Source: SZUA-430 sp031413635 (GTDB lineage Bacteria > Pseudomonadota > Alphaproteobacteria > Micropepsales > Micropepsaceae). From it: a DNA stretch of 64,000 bases. The DNA is taken from contig JANOFM010000130.1 in the NCBI GenBank assembly GCA_031413635.1, forward strand, positions 3,541-67,540, given 5' to 3'. The translations under genes were made by a program, and so were the position numbers. Below the pieces are notes generated by a model. It saw only the letters and a list, made by a program, of their open reading frames with translations. It ran no database searches and was not told where the DNA came from. This document shows, one piece after another, positions 53,011 through 62,340 of this stretch. Positions within the stretch are counted from its first letter, which is position 1. The number at the start of each line of letters is the position of its first letter.

Positions 53011-54240
53011 ATGCCGGCTTCCGCGCAGCTATTGAGCAAACGAACGCAACTGCCGCGCTACCGCTCGGTTGCCGAAATGATCGCCGAACTTCGGCCCGCC
53101 TTGCCCGTCTATGCGTTGTTTCCCGACGCCTTCGCTAAGGTCGCCAAGACCTTCATCGACGGATTTCCAGGCGAGACGATGTATGCCGTCAAGGCAAACC
53201 CCGCTCTGCCGGTTCTCGACCTCATCCACGACGCTGGGATCCGTCACTTCGACGTCGCCTCACTGTCCGAAGTTAAACTGATCCACGAACGCTTCCCGAG
53301 GGCGCGCAAGAGTTTCATGGCCCCCGTTCGTATTCGCGGCACCGCGGGCGAGGCTTTTCGCAGCTGCGGCGTACGCGATTTCGCGCTCGACAGCACCGAC
53401 GAGCTCGATGCCGTCTTGCGCGAAACGGGCGCCGCCAACGATCGGTCGATTGCAGCCTCTCTCACGCTCTACGTCCGCCTTCAGGTCCCCGCCGACGGCG
53501 CCCTGCTTGAGCTCTCCAGCAAATTCGGCGCCAGCGTTGGCGAAACCGCGCGTCTGCTGAAAGACATCGTGGCCAGAGGCGCCAAGCCCGCTTTGACCTT
53601 TCACGTCGGCTCGCAATGCCTGTTCCCACGCTCGTACACGACCGCGCTCAAACGCTGCGCCGAAGTCATCGCGCAATCGGGCGTCGAACTTGCGGCTATT
53701 GACGTCGGCGGTGGCTTTCCCGGTTACTATCTCAACGTCACCGTGCCGCCGGTCGACGAGTTCTTCACGGCGATCCGAGACGGCGTCGCAGCACTCAATG
53801 TGCCGAAGACGTGCGCCATCCACTGCGAACCGGGCCGCGCGCTCGTAGCCGACGGACTCTCGGTCGTCACGCAAGTATCGCTGCGCCGCGACCACACCTT
53901 GTTCATCAATGACGGCATCTATGGAAGTTTGAATGAATACGCGCTGAAGGACTGGCCGGTGCGCTATCCTTTGCGCGTGCTGACTGCGCAAGGCGACGGG
54001 CGTATCGTGGAAAAAACCGGACGTCCGACCTCATTCAAAGCCTTCGGCCCGACCTGCGATACGCTCGACGTTTTGCACTATTTGATCGACCTGCCCGGCA
54101 ATGTGGCAAACGGCGACTGGATCGAATTCCAAATGCTCGGCGCCTATTCGTGTTCGCTCAGAACCGCCTTTAATGGTTTCTATCCCGATACTTTCGTGGA
54201 AATCCATACACTTGGATCGGCGGCTGCCACACCGAGTTAG
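53011..54240 (+). CDS. Type III PLP-dependent decarboxylase, ornithine/lysine type (409 aa)
   Basis: Alanine-racemase-fold PLP enzyme. Lys of YAVKANPAL binds PLP; HVGSQC, GGGFPG and EPGRALVADG bind cofactor phosphate and substrate; the second-subunit Cys/Asp are in GPTCDTLD. These match eukaryotic-type ornithine decarboxylases. It makes putrescine or cadaverine. I chose ATG 53011; the frame extends to 52924 with another ATG, but the shorter start fits family length. Confidence 0.88.
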   Translation: MPASAQLLSKRTQLPRYRSVAEMIAELRPALPVYALFPDAFAKVAKTFIDGFPGETMYAVKANPALPVLDLIHDAGIRHFDVASLSEVKLIHERFPRARKSFMAPVRIRGTAGEAFRSCGVRDFALDSTDELDAVLRETGAANDRSIAASLTLYVRLQVPADGALLELSSKFGASVGETARLLKDIVARGAKPALTFHVGSQCLFPRSYTTALKRCAEVIAQSGVELAAIDVGGGFPGYYLNVTVPPVDEFFTAIRDGVAALNVPKTCAIHCEPGRALVADGLSVVTQVSLRRDHTLFINDGIYGSLNEYALKDWPVRYPLRVLTAQGDGRIVEKTGRPTSFKAFGPTCDTLDVLHYLIDLPGNVANGDWIEFQMLGAYSCSLRTAFNGFYPDTFVEIHTLGSAAATPS

Positions 54241-54332
54241 GCATTTCTCCTGACCGAAAATTTACGGGTTTCTAGCGATGATGTCCGACGTTTCTGGGTT
54301 TCTTCGTTGCAACGGAAAGCCGCAGGCCCACC

Positions 54333-55448
54333 ATGTCGGACGAAATTCCGCAACTTCAGCGTTTGATCGACCTCGCCAAGGAGCCGTCGAGTGACAAGCG
54401 GCGCGAGCTATTGCGTCAAGTCACCGACTTGTTCCTCGACAAGGCGCCGACTTACAACGACGCCGAACGCGATCATTTCGGCGTCATCTTGGGCAGCGTC
54501 GCGGGCAAAATGGACATCGCCGTTCGCGAACAATTGGCCAAGCAATTCGCGACCGTACCGTCCGCGCCGCACGGCTTCATTCAACAGCTCGCCAACGACG
54601 ATTTCAGCGTCGCCAAGGATGTCCTGCAAAAGAGCACTGTTCTAAGCGACGTCGACCTGGTCGCAATCGCGCGCAGCCAAAGCCAAGACAAGCTGGAAGT
54701 GATCGCAAGCCGTCCAAGCGTCTCCGAGGCCGTGTCGGAAGCGATCGTCGACAACGCCAATGATGGCGTCGTCGTCAAACTGGTATTGAATGCGGGTGCA
54801 AAAGTGTCTCGCCCTACGATGCTGCGCGTCGTCGAGCGCAGCCAGACAAGCGACGTGTTGCAAGCCCCGCTTCTCACGCGCGCCGATCTTCCGCCGGAAA
54901 TGATGCAGGACATGTTCATGTTCGTGTCCTCGGAACTTCGCACGAAGATCACACAGAGGCTCGACAGCCTTCCCGCCGGCGTCGTCGACAAGGCGTTCGC
55001 GGACGCCGCGCGCAACTTCTCCGTCGAGCTGCGCCAGGAAAAAGAGGCGGACCGCCGCGCGATGGCCTATGTGCGCGAAATGGCGCGCCGCAAGGAGTTG
55101 AACGAGCAGCTGTTGCATCAGCTTCTGCGTGGCAAGCAGAACGTCGAATTCATCCATGCCTTTGCCAGGCTCGCCGACGTCGACGTCAACACGGTGCGCC
55201 GCATCGTCGAAGCACGCAACGTCGAGGGCGTGGCGATCATCTGCAAGGCCGCGCGCTTCGACCGCACGACATTTTCGGCCATCGTCTTGCTGCTGGACCA
55301 ATCGGCCGCACGTACGGCCCAACAGGCCAATGAGACTCTTGCGCTTTACGACAAAGTCACGCCGGAATCCGCCCAGCGCGTCATGCGCTTCTGGCGCGTC
55401 CGCAAAGAAGCCACCGAAGTACCGGCAGCCTTGGCGCAAGCAAGTTAG
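54333..55448 (+). CDS. DUF2336 domain protein, second copy (371 aa)
   Basis: Helical-repeat protein with DUF2336-like sequence (IPQLQRLIDLAKEPSSDKRR, RADLPPEMMQDMFMFVS, EFIHAFARLADVDVNTVRRI). It resembles the gene at 20437 in length and helical layout. No signal peptide. Its stop overlaps that of the convergent prfC by 4 bases. Function unknown. Confidence 0.87.
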   Translation: MSDEIPQLQRLIDLAKEPSSDKRRELLRQVTDLFLDKAPTYNDAERDHFGVILGSVAGKMDIAVREQLAKQFATVPSAPHGFIQQLANDDFSVAKDVLQKSTVLSDVDLVAIARSQSQDKLEVIASRPSVSEAVSEAIVDNANDGVVVKLVLNAGAKVSRPTMLRVVERSQTSDVLQAPLLTRADLPPEMMQDMFMFVSSELRTKITQRLDSLPAGVVDKAFADAARNFSVELRQEKEADRRAMAYVREMARRKELNEQLLHQLLRGKQNVEFIHAFARLADVDVNTVRRIVEARNVEGVAIICKAARFDRTTFSAIVLLLDQSAARTAQQANETLALYDKVTPESAQRVMRFWRVRKEATEVPAALAQAS

Positions 55449-57028
55449 TGCCGCCGCTCGCGCGTCGCGGTGAACTTGATCTTCGGCCATTTGTCGCCGG
55501 TATAGCGCAGTTCCCACGCGCTCTTGGCCATGAATACCGGCGCGCCGTCGCGGTCGTCGGCGAGGTTGCCCTGATGTGCGTCGAGGAAGCGCTTCAACTC
55601 GACCGCATCGTCCGCGTCGACCCAGCGCGCAGTTTCGTAAAGCCCCTGCTCGAACGCGACTTCCAGCCCGTACTCGGCGGCAATGCGGCTCGCCAGAACG
55701 TCCAGCTGCAACTGCCCCACAACGCCCACAAACCACTGCCCGCCGATCTTCGGGCGGAAAACCTGCGTTACGCCCTCTTCCGCCAGCGCCTCCAGTGCAC
55801 GCTGCAAGTGCTTGGCCTTCAGCGGATCGGCCAACCGCACCCGGCGGATGATTTCCGGCGCGAAATTCGGAATGCCGGTGAACGTCAGATCCTCGCCTTC
55901 CGTCAGCGTGTCGCCGACGCGCAGCACACCGTGATTGGGAATGCCGATAATGTCGCCGGGCCACGCCTCGTCGACCGTCTCGCGCGATTGCGCGAAGAAC
56001 AGGATCGGGTTGTGCACGCTGATAATCTTGCCCGAGCCGGACTGCTTCAGCTTCATGCCGCGCTTGAAGTGGCCCGAGCACACGCGCATGAACGCGACCC
56101 GGTCGCGGTGGTTCGGATCCATATTCGCCTGAACCTTGAACACAAAGCCCGCGACCTTGTCCTCCTCGGGCAGAACCGTGCGTTGCACGGCCGGCTGCGC
56201 ACGAGGTCCGGGCGCATGGGCACCAAGCCCCGTGATCAATTCGCGAATGCCGAAATTCTTCAACGCCGCGCCGAAATAGATCGGCGTCAAATGGCCCTCG
56301 CGAAAGCTGGCGAGGTCGAACGCCGGATACCCGCCGCGCGCCAACTCCATCTCGTCGTTCAGGTGCTTGTACTCGTGGGCCGTCAGCACTTCGGCCAAAC
56401 GATTGTGCCCGACAGGTTGCGCGTCGCGCGCGAATGGCAGAAAATGGTTCTTGGAAAAATCCATCGCCCCGCGAAAATTCAAACCCGAGCCGACCGGCCA
56501 CATCGCCGGCGTCACGTGCAGCTGCAACTGATCGGCGATCTCGTCGATCAGATCGAACGGATCGCGCGCCTCGCGGTCCATCTTGTTGATGAAGGTCACG
56601 ATCGGAATATCGCGCAGGCGGCAAACCTCGAACAATTTGCGCGTCTGCGTTTCGATACCCTTGGCCGCGTCGATCACCATGATCGCCGAATCCGCCGCCG
56701 TCAGGGTGCGATAGGTGTCTTCCGAAAAATCCTCGTGGCCCGGCGTGTCGAGCAAGTTGAATACGAGGCCCGCGTACTCGAACGTCATCACCGCGGTCGT
56801 GACCGAAATGCCCCGCTCCTGTTCGATCTTCATCCAATCCGAACGCGCGCGCCGCCGGTCGCGTTTAGCCTTCACTTCGCCCGCCAAGTGGATCGCGCCG
56901 CCCATCAAGAGCACATGCTCGGTCAGCGTCGTTTTGCCGGCGTCCGGATGCGAAATGATCGCAAACGTGCGCCGCCGCGCCGCAGCCTCAGCGGGCGTGC
57001 GATCCACGATCTCTTGAACGTCGCTCAT
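55445..57028 (-). CDS. prfC: Peptide chain release factor 3 (527 aa)
   Basis: Translational GTPase: G1 SHPDAGKTTLTEH, switch II DTPGHEDFSEDTYRTL, G4 NKMDREARDP. Domain II/III and the RF3-specific C-terminal segment follow (QVFRPKIGGQWFVGVVGQLQ). It removes RF1/RF2 from ribosomes after termination using GTP. Length matches the family (about 530 aa). Single gene; promoter lies between it and 57098. Confidence 0.95.
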   Translation of the reverse strand: MSDVQEIVDRTPAEAAARRRTFAIISHPDAGKTTLTEHVLLMGGAIHLAGEVKAKRDRRRARSDWMKIEQERGISVTTAVMTFEYAGLVFNLLDTPGHEDFSEDTYRTLTAADSAIMVIDAAKGIETQTRKLFEVCRLRDIPIVTFINKMDREARDPFDLIDEIADQLQLHVTPAMWPVGSGLNFRGAMDFSKNHFLPFARDAQPVGHNRLAEVLTAHEYKHLNDEMELARGGYPAFDLASFREGHLTPIYFGAALKNFGIRELITGLGAHAPGPRAQPAVQRTVLPEEDKVAGFVFKVQANMDPNHRDRVAFMRVCSGHFKRGMKLKQSGSGKIISVHNPILFFAQSRETVDEAWPGDIIGIPNHGVLRVGDTLTEGEDLTFTGIPNFAPEIIRRVRLADPLKAKHLQRALEALAEEGVTQVFRPKIGGQWFVGVVGQLQLDVLASRIAAEYGLEVAFEQGLYETARWVDADDAVELKRFLDAHQGNLADDRDGAPVFMAKSAWELRYTGDKWPKIKFTATRERRH

Positions 57029-57097
57029 AACACCATCTCGAAATGAAGGCGCGCCTTGTAGCGGATTGCCGCCCGGCGCGAAACAGTCTTGTGTCTG

Positions 57098-58030
57098 CTA
57101 GGGCGCCTTGATCTCTCGGGCCGGGCCCGCCCTCAAGAAATCGCGCCAGCGCACGGAAACTTCATCAATGCTGCGACGGCTGACCGAAACCGTGCGCCCG
57201 TCCGAAAGCACCGCGGCGTAGGCGCGACCGGCCTTCCCGATCGAATCGACGCAGGCAAGGTTCACCACGTGGGAGCGATGCGTTCGTGCGAAATCCTCCT
57301 TCGGCAACTGCTCGATCAAGCTCGCGAGCGTGGCACGTATCAGGAGCGGCTTCTGCTTCGCGCGATCGGTAAAATGAACTTCGCAATAGTTTTCGACCGC
57401 GATGACGTGCGATACGTCCTCTACGCGAACGGCGTGCACAGCTTTTCCCGAACTGATGTTCACGACGTCGCGGCTGCCGATCGCCACCCGATAGGGCGCG
57501 TCCGTCTCATGCATTTTGATCTTGGCGCGCGACACGCTCAAGCGCCGCAGTTCGCTCTCAAGCACGCGAGTCCGTTCGGACTGGAAGATAACGACCGTCA
57601 TCACCAACCACACGGGCGCCAGCTTCAACAACCAGTTGGCGTCACTATGCACGTTGATGACGCCGCTAAGGATTTCGTCGACCTGCGTCAACCCGGCAAG
57701 TAAGAGAACCCCCGCGAGACAGGCTAGCGCGCTGAACAGGGCCACAAATACCGGCAGCGACGCGAACTTGACGACGCGGAATCGACGGACACGCTGGAGC
57801 AACAGGTAGGTAAGAGCAAAGGCGACGGTATAAGCGCCCGTGATCAAGAAGGCATGGACGGCGAATTCTGCAAGAGGTTCCAGCGGCCCCGCGAAGAGAT
57901 GCACGACGCACACCGCCAAAAGGGTCGCAAGCGCCGCCTTCGCCACGATCGACAACGGCAAGGGGTCGTCCACGCCTTCCGGCGCTGGCAACCGAACCGC
58001 TTCGGAGTCTCGACTGAAGGCCGATGACAT
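57098..58030 (-). CDS. Membrane-bound LytTR-family regulator (310 aa)
   Basis: Four hydrophobic segments between about 28 and 160 (for example ALATLLAVCVVHLFAG) are followed by a C-terminal LytTR DNA-binding domain (about 205-305) with VEDVSHVIAVENYCEVHF, FARTHRSHVVNLACVDSI and GRTVSVSRRSID. Start ATG 58030 has AAAGGG near, and the frame extends to 58153 with no support. A direct membrane-tethered transcription factor without receiver domain. Its promoter region holds four CGTCAC repeats. Confidence 0.9.
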   Translation of the reverse strand: MSSAFSRDSEAVRLPAPEGVDDPLPLSIVAKAALATLLAVCVVHLFAGPLEPLAEFAVHAFLITGAYTVAFALTYLLLQRVRRFRVVKFASLPVFVALFSALACLAGVLLLAGLTQVDEILSGVINVHSDANWLLKLAPVWLVMTVVIFQSERTRVLESELRRLSVSRAKIKMHETDAPYRVAIGSRDVVNISSGKAVHAVRVEDVSHVIAVENYCEVHFTDRAKQKPLLIRATLASLIEQLPKEDFARTHRSHVVNLACVDSIGKAGRAYAAVLSDGRTVSVSRRSIDEVSVRWRDFLRAGPAREIKAP

Positions 58031-58101
58031 TCCTGAATCCCTTTTGCAGCAAACACATTGCCACGATTGACGGCGTGACACATCCGTTCGCGGCCAGTCT
58101 G

Positions 58102-58190
58102 TGACCCTCCCGTTCGTCACAGATCGCGCATTTCCGTCACAGAACGGCGACAACCCTCCCGCTCGTCACGGTCCCTTACACACGCGTCAC
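58102..58190. promoter_or_regulatory. Four CGTCAC direct repeats, LytTR-site candidate
   Basis: CGTCAC occurs at 58115, 58135, 58164 and 58185 (first bases): spacings 20, 29 and 21. Two larger repeat units, ACCCTCCCGTTCGTCAC and ACCCTCCCGCTCGTCAC, differ at one base. LytTR proteins bind pairs of direct repeats about two helix turns apart, as here. The divergent genes are the LytTR regulator and the methyltransferase at 58258. Confidence 0.65.
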
Positions 58191-58257
58191 ATCGCGCTTC
58201 ACTACGCGCGCCCTGTCGATAGATGTGCGGCGTTGCCTTGCCAAGAAAGGAAATGTC

Positions 58258-59373
58258 ATGGCGCTCGCTTCTGCCGCCCGGGCTTCGGCTGTTTGGGCTC
58301 TTTACATTCTTATCGTTCTCGAATTCCTGTTCATGATCACGCCGTTCCTGGCGTTCTGGTACTACCCCGTCTACAGCGGCTTCCTGAACCAACTGCGGGC
58401 ATCCCCCGCGACAGACTGGTTGGTCGCGTTCTTCCTGCCCCATTTCTCGGACACCACCGATCCCGCGCTCGATGCATTGTCGTCGGCCGGTTGGTGGTTA
58501 ATCGGCGGCGGTCTGCTCGTCTTCGCCATCACCGCAACACAAGTTTACTGGGCGAAGTTCACCCGCCGCACGATGGTGCACGGCGGCCTCTACCGCGCGA
58601 TCCGCCATCCACAATACACTGCACTGATTGTGGCGGGCATTGGGGTCATGCTGATCTGGCCGCGTTTCGCCGTGCTGTTCGCCCTGGTGTCGATGGCGTT
58701 CCTCTATCTCATCCTTGCGCGCCACGAGGAACGCCTCTGCCTCGCTGCGTTCGGCGACAGCTATCGGAACTACATGGCCCGCACCGGCGCCTTTTTTCCG
58801 CGCCTCTTTTCTCCAACCGGCCCCGCCACGGTGCCGAGCCGTCCCGTCGCCACCCTGATCGCCTACGTCGTCGCGCTCGCGCTCGCGGGCGCTACCGCCT
58901 ATGGCTTGCGTGAGCATTCGATGGCGCACATCGCCGCCGTCTACGGCGAACGCGAAGTGATCCTGTCGCCCGCACTTTTGTCGGAAGCGGAGCTTCGCCG
59001 GGCTCACGCGCTGGCCGCGCAGGATCCGCGCGTGAGTGCGCGGCTCGCCCAATCCCAGATCAATGCAGGGCGCGTGACGTACGTCGTTCCGACCGAATGG
59101 TCCATGGCCGATCTGCCGATCGATCCGTATGATCGCGCGGTCGCGGGCGGCCACAGCGCGCCGAAGACGTTTGACCGGAGCAAGCTGCAGGTGTTATTCG
59201 CAGTGGCCCGGACCTTCCGGCCTAAAGCCTGCGGCAAGAACATCCTGCGCCGCGCGCACGGCATTCGCCCGATTGCACTTGCCGACGTCGATCTAGCGTT
59301 GGGTGTGGTGACACTGGTGGTCGATCCGCCGCGCACAGTCGTATGGGGCGATATTCCCATGCCGCTCTTCTAG
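58258..59373 (+). CDS. ICMT/PEMT-like membrane methyltransferase with C-terminal extension (371 aa)
   Basis: AAGGAAATGTC precedes the ATG at 58258. The N-terminal 220 residues are polytopic with the isoprenylcysteine-methyltransferase-like core GGLYRAIRHPQYTALIV and RHEERLCLAAFGDSYRNY, which binds SAM and methylates lipid-like substrates. A further membrane segment (about 200-220) is followed by an unusual 150-residue soluble C-terminal domain with CGKN and RRAHGIRP motifs, not part of the usual family. It is divergent from the LytTR regulator and likely under its control. Confidence 0.85.
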   Translation: MALASAARASAVWALYILIVLEFLFMITPFLAFWYYPVYSGFLNQLRASPATDWLVAFFLPHFSDTTDPALDALSSAGWWLIGGGLLVFAITATQVYWAKFTRRTMVHGGLYRAIRHPQYTALIVAGIGVMLIWPRFAVLFALVSMAFLYLILARHEERLCLAAFGDSYRNYMARTGAFFPRLFSPTGPATVPSRPVATLIAYVVALALAGATAYGLREHSMAHIAAVYGEREVILSPALLSEAELRRAHALAAQDPRVSARLAQSQINAGRVTYVVPTEWSMADLPIDPYDRAVAGGHSAPKTFDRSKLQVLFAVARTFRPKACGKNILRRAHGIRPIALADVDLALGVVTLVVDPPRTVVWGDIPMPLF

Positions 59374-59459
59374 AACCGCAGTGCCTCGGCGCCGACGAGG
59401 CCCAGATGTCGCATTTCTGAGACAGGCAAGGTCCCGGAACGCGGCTATGGTCGGGCATC

Positions 59460-60380
59460 ATGTTGAAAGAAAATCGTATGTCCATGAACGGACTTTTGCG
59501 CGGTCTCTTGGCGCTCGTCGTCGCGGCGCTTGTGATCCTTGCCGTGCAACCGGCCGCGGCGCGCAAAGAACCCGACGCTCCCGCACTCTGGAAAATCGAC
59601 GGGCCGAAGGGCGATGTCTACTTGTTCGGTTCCGTCCACCTTCTGCCTCAAGGCGTGAACTGGCGCACGCTTGCCCTCAATACCGCATTGAATCAGGCAC
59701 AGGTCGTCGTGTTCGAGATCGACCTCGACGAAGCGAAAAAACTCGCCACCATGCAGAAACTCATCGCCAAACTAGGTGTTTTGCCGGCGGGCCAGACGCT
59801 GCGCAAACTTCTGTCCCCGGAAGGCCGCGCGAAATATGAGCGCGTTCTAGGCTTGCTCGGCATTCCAGCAGCCAATCTCGATCCGCTACGCCCCTGGCTC
59901 GCCTCGCTCACCGTCAGCGTCCAATGGATTGTTTCCAAGGGCTACGATCCGAATTCCGGCGTCGACGACAAGGTCTGGAGCTTGGCAAAGCAAAGCGGCA
60001 AGAAGCTCGCGCATCTTGAATCCATCGAAGAACAGCTCGGTGTCTTCGCCGGTCTGACGCGCGATCAAGAAATCGAACTTCTGTTGGTTTCGATCGACCA
60101 GATCGACAAGACACCCGAATTGCTCGACAATCTCGTGACCGCTTGGCGCACCGGCAACACCGCAAAACTCGACAACGTCCTCAACGCCGACATGGACAAT
60201 CTTCCGGCGTTGCGCGACCGCCTGTTGAAAGGCCGCCACGCAAAATGGCTACCCCAAATCGAGACCATGATCGCCGACGGCCGCAGCCACGTGATCGTCG
60301 TCGGCGCCGCCCACCTCGTCGGCAAAGATAGCGTCATCGCCATGCTGCGCGCCAAGGGAATCAAGGTCGAAGGACCGTAG
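59460..60380 (+). CDS. TraB/GumN family protein (306 aa)
   Basis: Signal peptide to about residue 35. The core carries DVYLFGSVHLLPQGVNW, VVVFEIDL and, at the C-terminus, VVGAAHLVGKDSVIAMLRAK, hallmarks of the TraB/GumN family (related to TIKI-type metalloproteases, His/Glu metal ligands likely). Exported, activity unproven. An ATG six codons downstream (59478) is an alternative start. Confidence 0.88.
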   Translation: MLKENRMSMNGLLRGLLALVVAALVILAVQPAAARKEPDAPALWKIDGPKGDVYLFGSVHLLPQGVNWRTLALNTALNQAQVVVFEIDLDEAKKLATMQKLIAKLGVLPAGQTLRKLLSPEGRAKYERVLGLLGIPAANLDPLRPWLASLTVSVQWIVSKGYDPNSGVDDKVWSLAKQSGKKLAHLESIEEQLGVFAGLTRDQEIELLLVSIDQIDKTPELLDNLVTAWRTGNTAKLDNVLNADMDNLPALRDRLLKGRHAKWLPQIETMIADGRSHVIVVGAAHLVGKDSVIAMLRAKGIKVEGP

Positions 60381-60458
60381 GAAGTTTGCCGTCAGGAAGC
60401 GGGTGGAAAAGCCCCCGACGCGCGACTACGTTTGGCCCATAGCCGAACGGAGACGCCG

Positions 60459-61271
60459 GTGAGCGAGCGCGATTACGTCCTAGGCACGCACGACGCGGAA
60501 ATCGCCCGCTTGCGCTTGCAACACCGCGTCTGGCGTCCGCGTATGCTCGATGCCTGGCGCCGCGCCGGCATCACGCAGGGCCAGACCGTGATCGATGTCG
60601 GTAGCGGCCCGGGCTATGCGGCACTCGACCTTGCCGAGATCGTGGGTCCGCAAGGCCGCGTGATCGCCGTCGAACGCTCCGCGCGCTTTCTCGACGTGAT
60701 TCGCGAAGCTGCACAGCGAGACGCAGTCGAGAACATTTCCACCGTCGAAGCCGACATCACTGAAGGCTCGATCGGAGAGGCCGTGGCCGATGCAGCCTGG
60801 TGCCGCTGGGTGTTCTCCTGGTTGACGCAGCCCGAGCGCGGCGTCGCCAACATCGCCCGCGCGCTGAAAGTGGACGGCATCGCCGTCTTTCACGAATATC
60901 TCGACTACGGAACCTGGGGCCTCGCCCCGCGCTCGGATGCATTTGCGGCGTTGGTGCATGCCACCATCGACAGCGTGGCAAAGACCGGCGCCACCATCGA
61001 CAGCGCCGTGCGGTTGCCGCACCTGTTGGAAGGGCAAGGCTTCGAGATCGTTTCGCTGAAACCGATCGTCGACATTGTCGAACCTCAAAACTATGTCTGG
61101 CAATGGCCCGTAGCCTTCGCACGCGGCTTTCACCAAAAGCTGGTGTCGGACGGCTTGATCGCCCCCGAACTCGCCGAAAAAGCGCTCGCCGACCTCACGC
61201 GCGCCGAAAGGGAAGGCGGCACGCGCATGATCACCCCCATGGTTCTGGAAATCATCGCCCGCCGCCGCTAA
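60459..61271 (+). CDS. SAM-dependent methyltransferase (270 aa)
   Basis: Class I methyltransferase with SAM motif VIDVGSGPGYAALDLA (near 45), acidic ribose-binding VIAVERS and post-motif ISTVEADI. The substrate-binding part is mostly helical. Start is a GTG at 60459 with CGGAGA upstream; a TTG at 60432 is less likely. Substrate unknown. Confidence 0.85.
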   Translation: MSERDYVLGTHDAEIARLRLQHRVWRPRMLDAWRRAGITQGQTVIDVGSGPGYAALDLAEIVGPQGRVIAVERSARFLDVIREAAQRDAVENISTVEADITEGSIGEAVADAAWCRWVFSWLTQPERGVANIARALKVDGIAVFHEYLDYGTWGLAPRSDAFAALVHATIDSVAKTGATIDSAVRLPHLLEGQGFEIVSLKPIVDIVEPQNYVWQWPVAFARGFHQKLVSDGLIAPELAEKALADLTRAEREGGTRMITPMVLEIIARRR

Positions 61272-61350
61272 ACCGCGCTTGTCAGTCGCATAGCCGCCGG
61301 GCCACTCTGTCACCCAACGCCATTCACAATTCGCGCATTGGGAGACACGC

Positions 61351-62340
61351 ATGCTCAAGACCCGCTTCACCGAAATGTTTGGCATCAAGCACCCCATCGT
61401 TCAGGGCGGCATGCAGAATGTGGGCAAGGCCGAACTCGTGGCCGCCGTCGCCAACGCCGGCGCGCTCGGCTTCATCACCGCGCTGACCCAGCCCACGCCC
61501 GAACGCCTGGCCAACGAAATCAAACGCACGCGCGAGATGACGGATAAACCCTTCGGCGTGAACCTGACGATCCTGCCCACGATCAACCCGGTGCCTTACG
61601 ACGAATACCGCCAGGTCATCATCGAAGCCGGCATCAAGATCGTGGAAACCGCCGGCAACAACCCTCAACCGCACATGCCGGTCTTCCACGCGGCGGGCAT
61701 CAAGATCATCCACAAATGCACCAGTGTGCGCCACGCAGTGAAGGCACAAAGCGTCGGCGTCGACTGCGTCTCGATCGACGGCTTCGAATGTGCCGGCCAT
61801 CCCGGCGAAGACGACGTGCCGGGCCTCATCCTCATTCCCGCCGCCGCCGACAAGATCACGATCCCGATGCTGGCGTCGGGCGGCTTCGGCGACGGCCGCG
61901 GCCTGGTCGCATCCTTGGCGCTCGGCGCCGACGGCATCAACATGGGCACCCGCTTTATGGCGACCAAGGAAGCGCCGATCCATCAACACGTGAAGGAACA
62001 AATCGTTGCCAACGACGAACGCCAGACCGATCTGATCTTCCGCACCATGCACAACACCGCCCGCGTCGGCCGCAACGCGATCAGTCAAAAGGTCGTCGAG
62101 ATTGAGAAAGAAGGTCTGAAACACGGCGGCGCGAAATTCGAGCAAGTCCGCGACCTCGTCGCCGGCACGCGCGGCAAGGGCGTGCTTGAAACCGGCGAAA
62201 TCGACGCCGGCATCTGGTCGGCTGGCCAAGTGCAAGGCCTGATCAACGACATCCCGAGCTGCAAGGAACTGATCGAACGCATCGTGCGCGACGCGGAAGA
62301 GATCATCCGCGCCCGCCTCGGCAAAGCGATCGCGGCATGA
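61351..62340 (+). CDS. Nitronate monooxygenase (329 aa)
   Basis: FMN-dependent TIM-barrel with IVQGGMQNVGKAELVAAV, GFECAGHPGE (active-site His) and LASGGFGDGRGLVASLALGA for FMN phosphate. Oxidises alkyl nitronates to carbonyl and nitrite. GGGAG precedes the ATG. The next gene overlaps by ATGA. Confidence 0.9.
   Translation: MLKTRFTEMFGIKHPIVQGGMQNVGKAELVAAVANAGALGFITALTQPTPERLANEIKRTREMTDKPFGVNLTILPTINPVPYDEYRQVIIEAGIKIVETAGNNPQPHMPVFHAAGIKIIHKCTSVRHAVKAQSVGVDCVSIDGFECAGHPGEDDVPGLILIPAAADKITIPMLASGGFGDGRGLVASLALGADGINMGTRFMATKEAPIHQHVKEQIVANDERQTDLIFRTMHNTARVGRNAISQKVVEIEKEGLKHGGAKFEQVRDLVAGTRGKGVLETGEIDAGIWSAGQVQGLINDIPSCKELIERIVRDAEEIIRARLGKAIAA

Noticed and set aside
54642..56837. Minus-strand frame of 731 codons
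   Set aside because: Spans two convergent real genes (DUF2336 and prfC) and has shadow composition.
55448..57046. Plus-strand frame of 532 codons
   Set aside because: Antisense to prfC; composition is basic shadow sequence.
59383..59401. Hairpin GCCTCG-7-CGAGGC after the methyltransferase
   Set aside because: No T-run follows, so I do not call it a terminator; it may be a chance repeat in GC-rich DNA.
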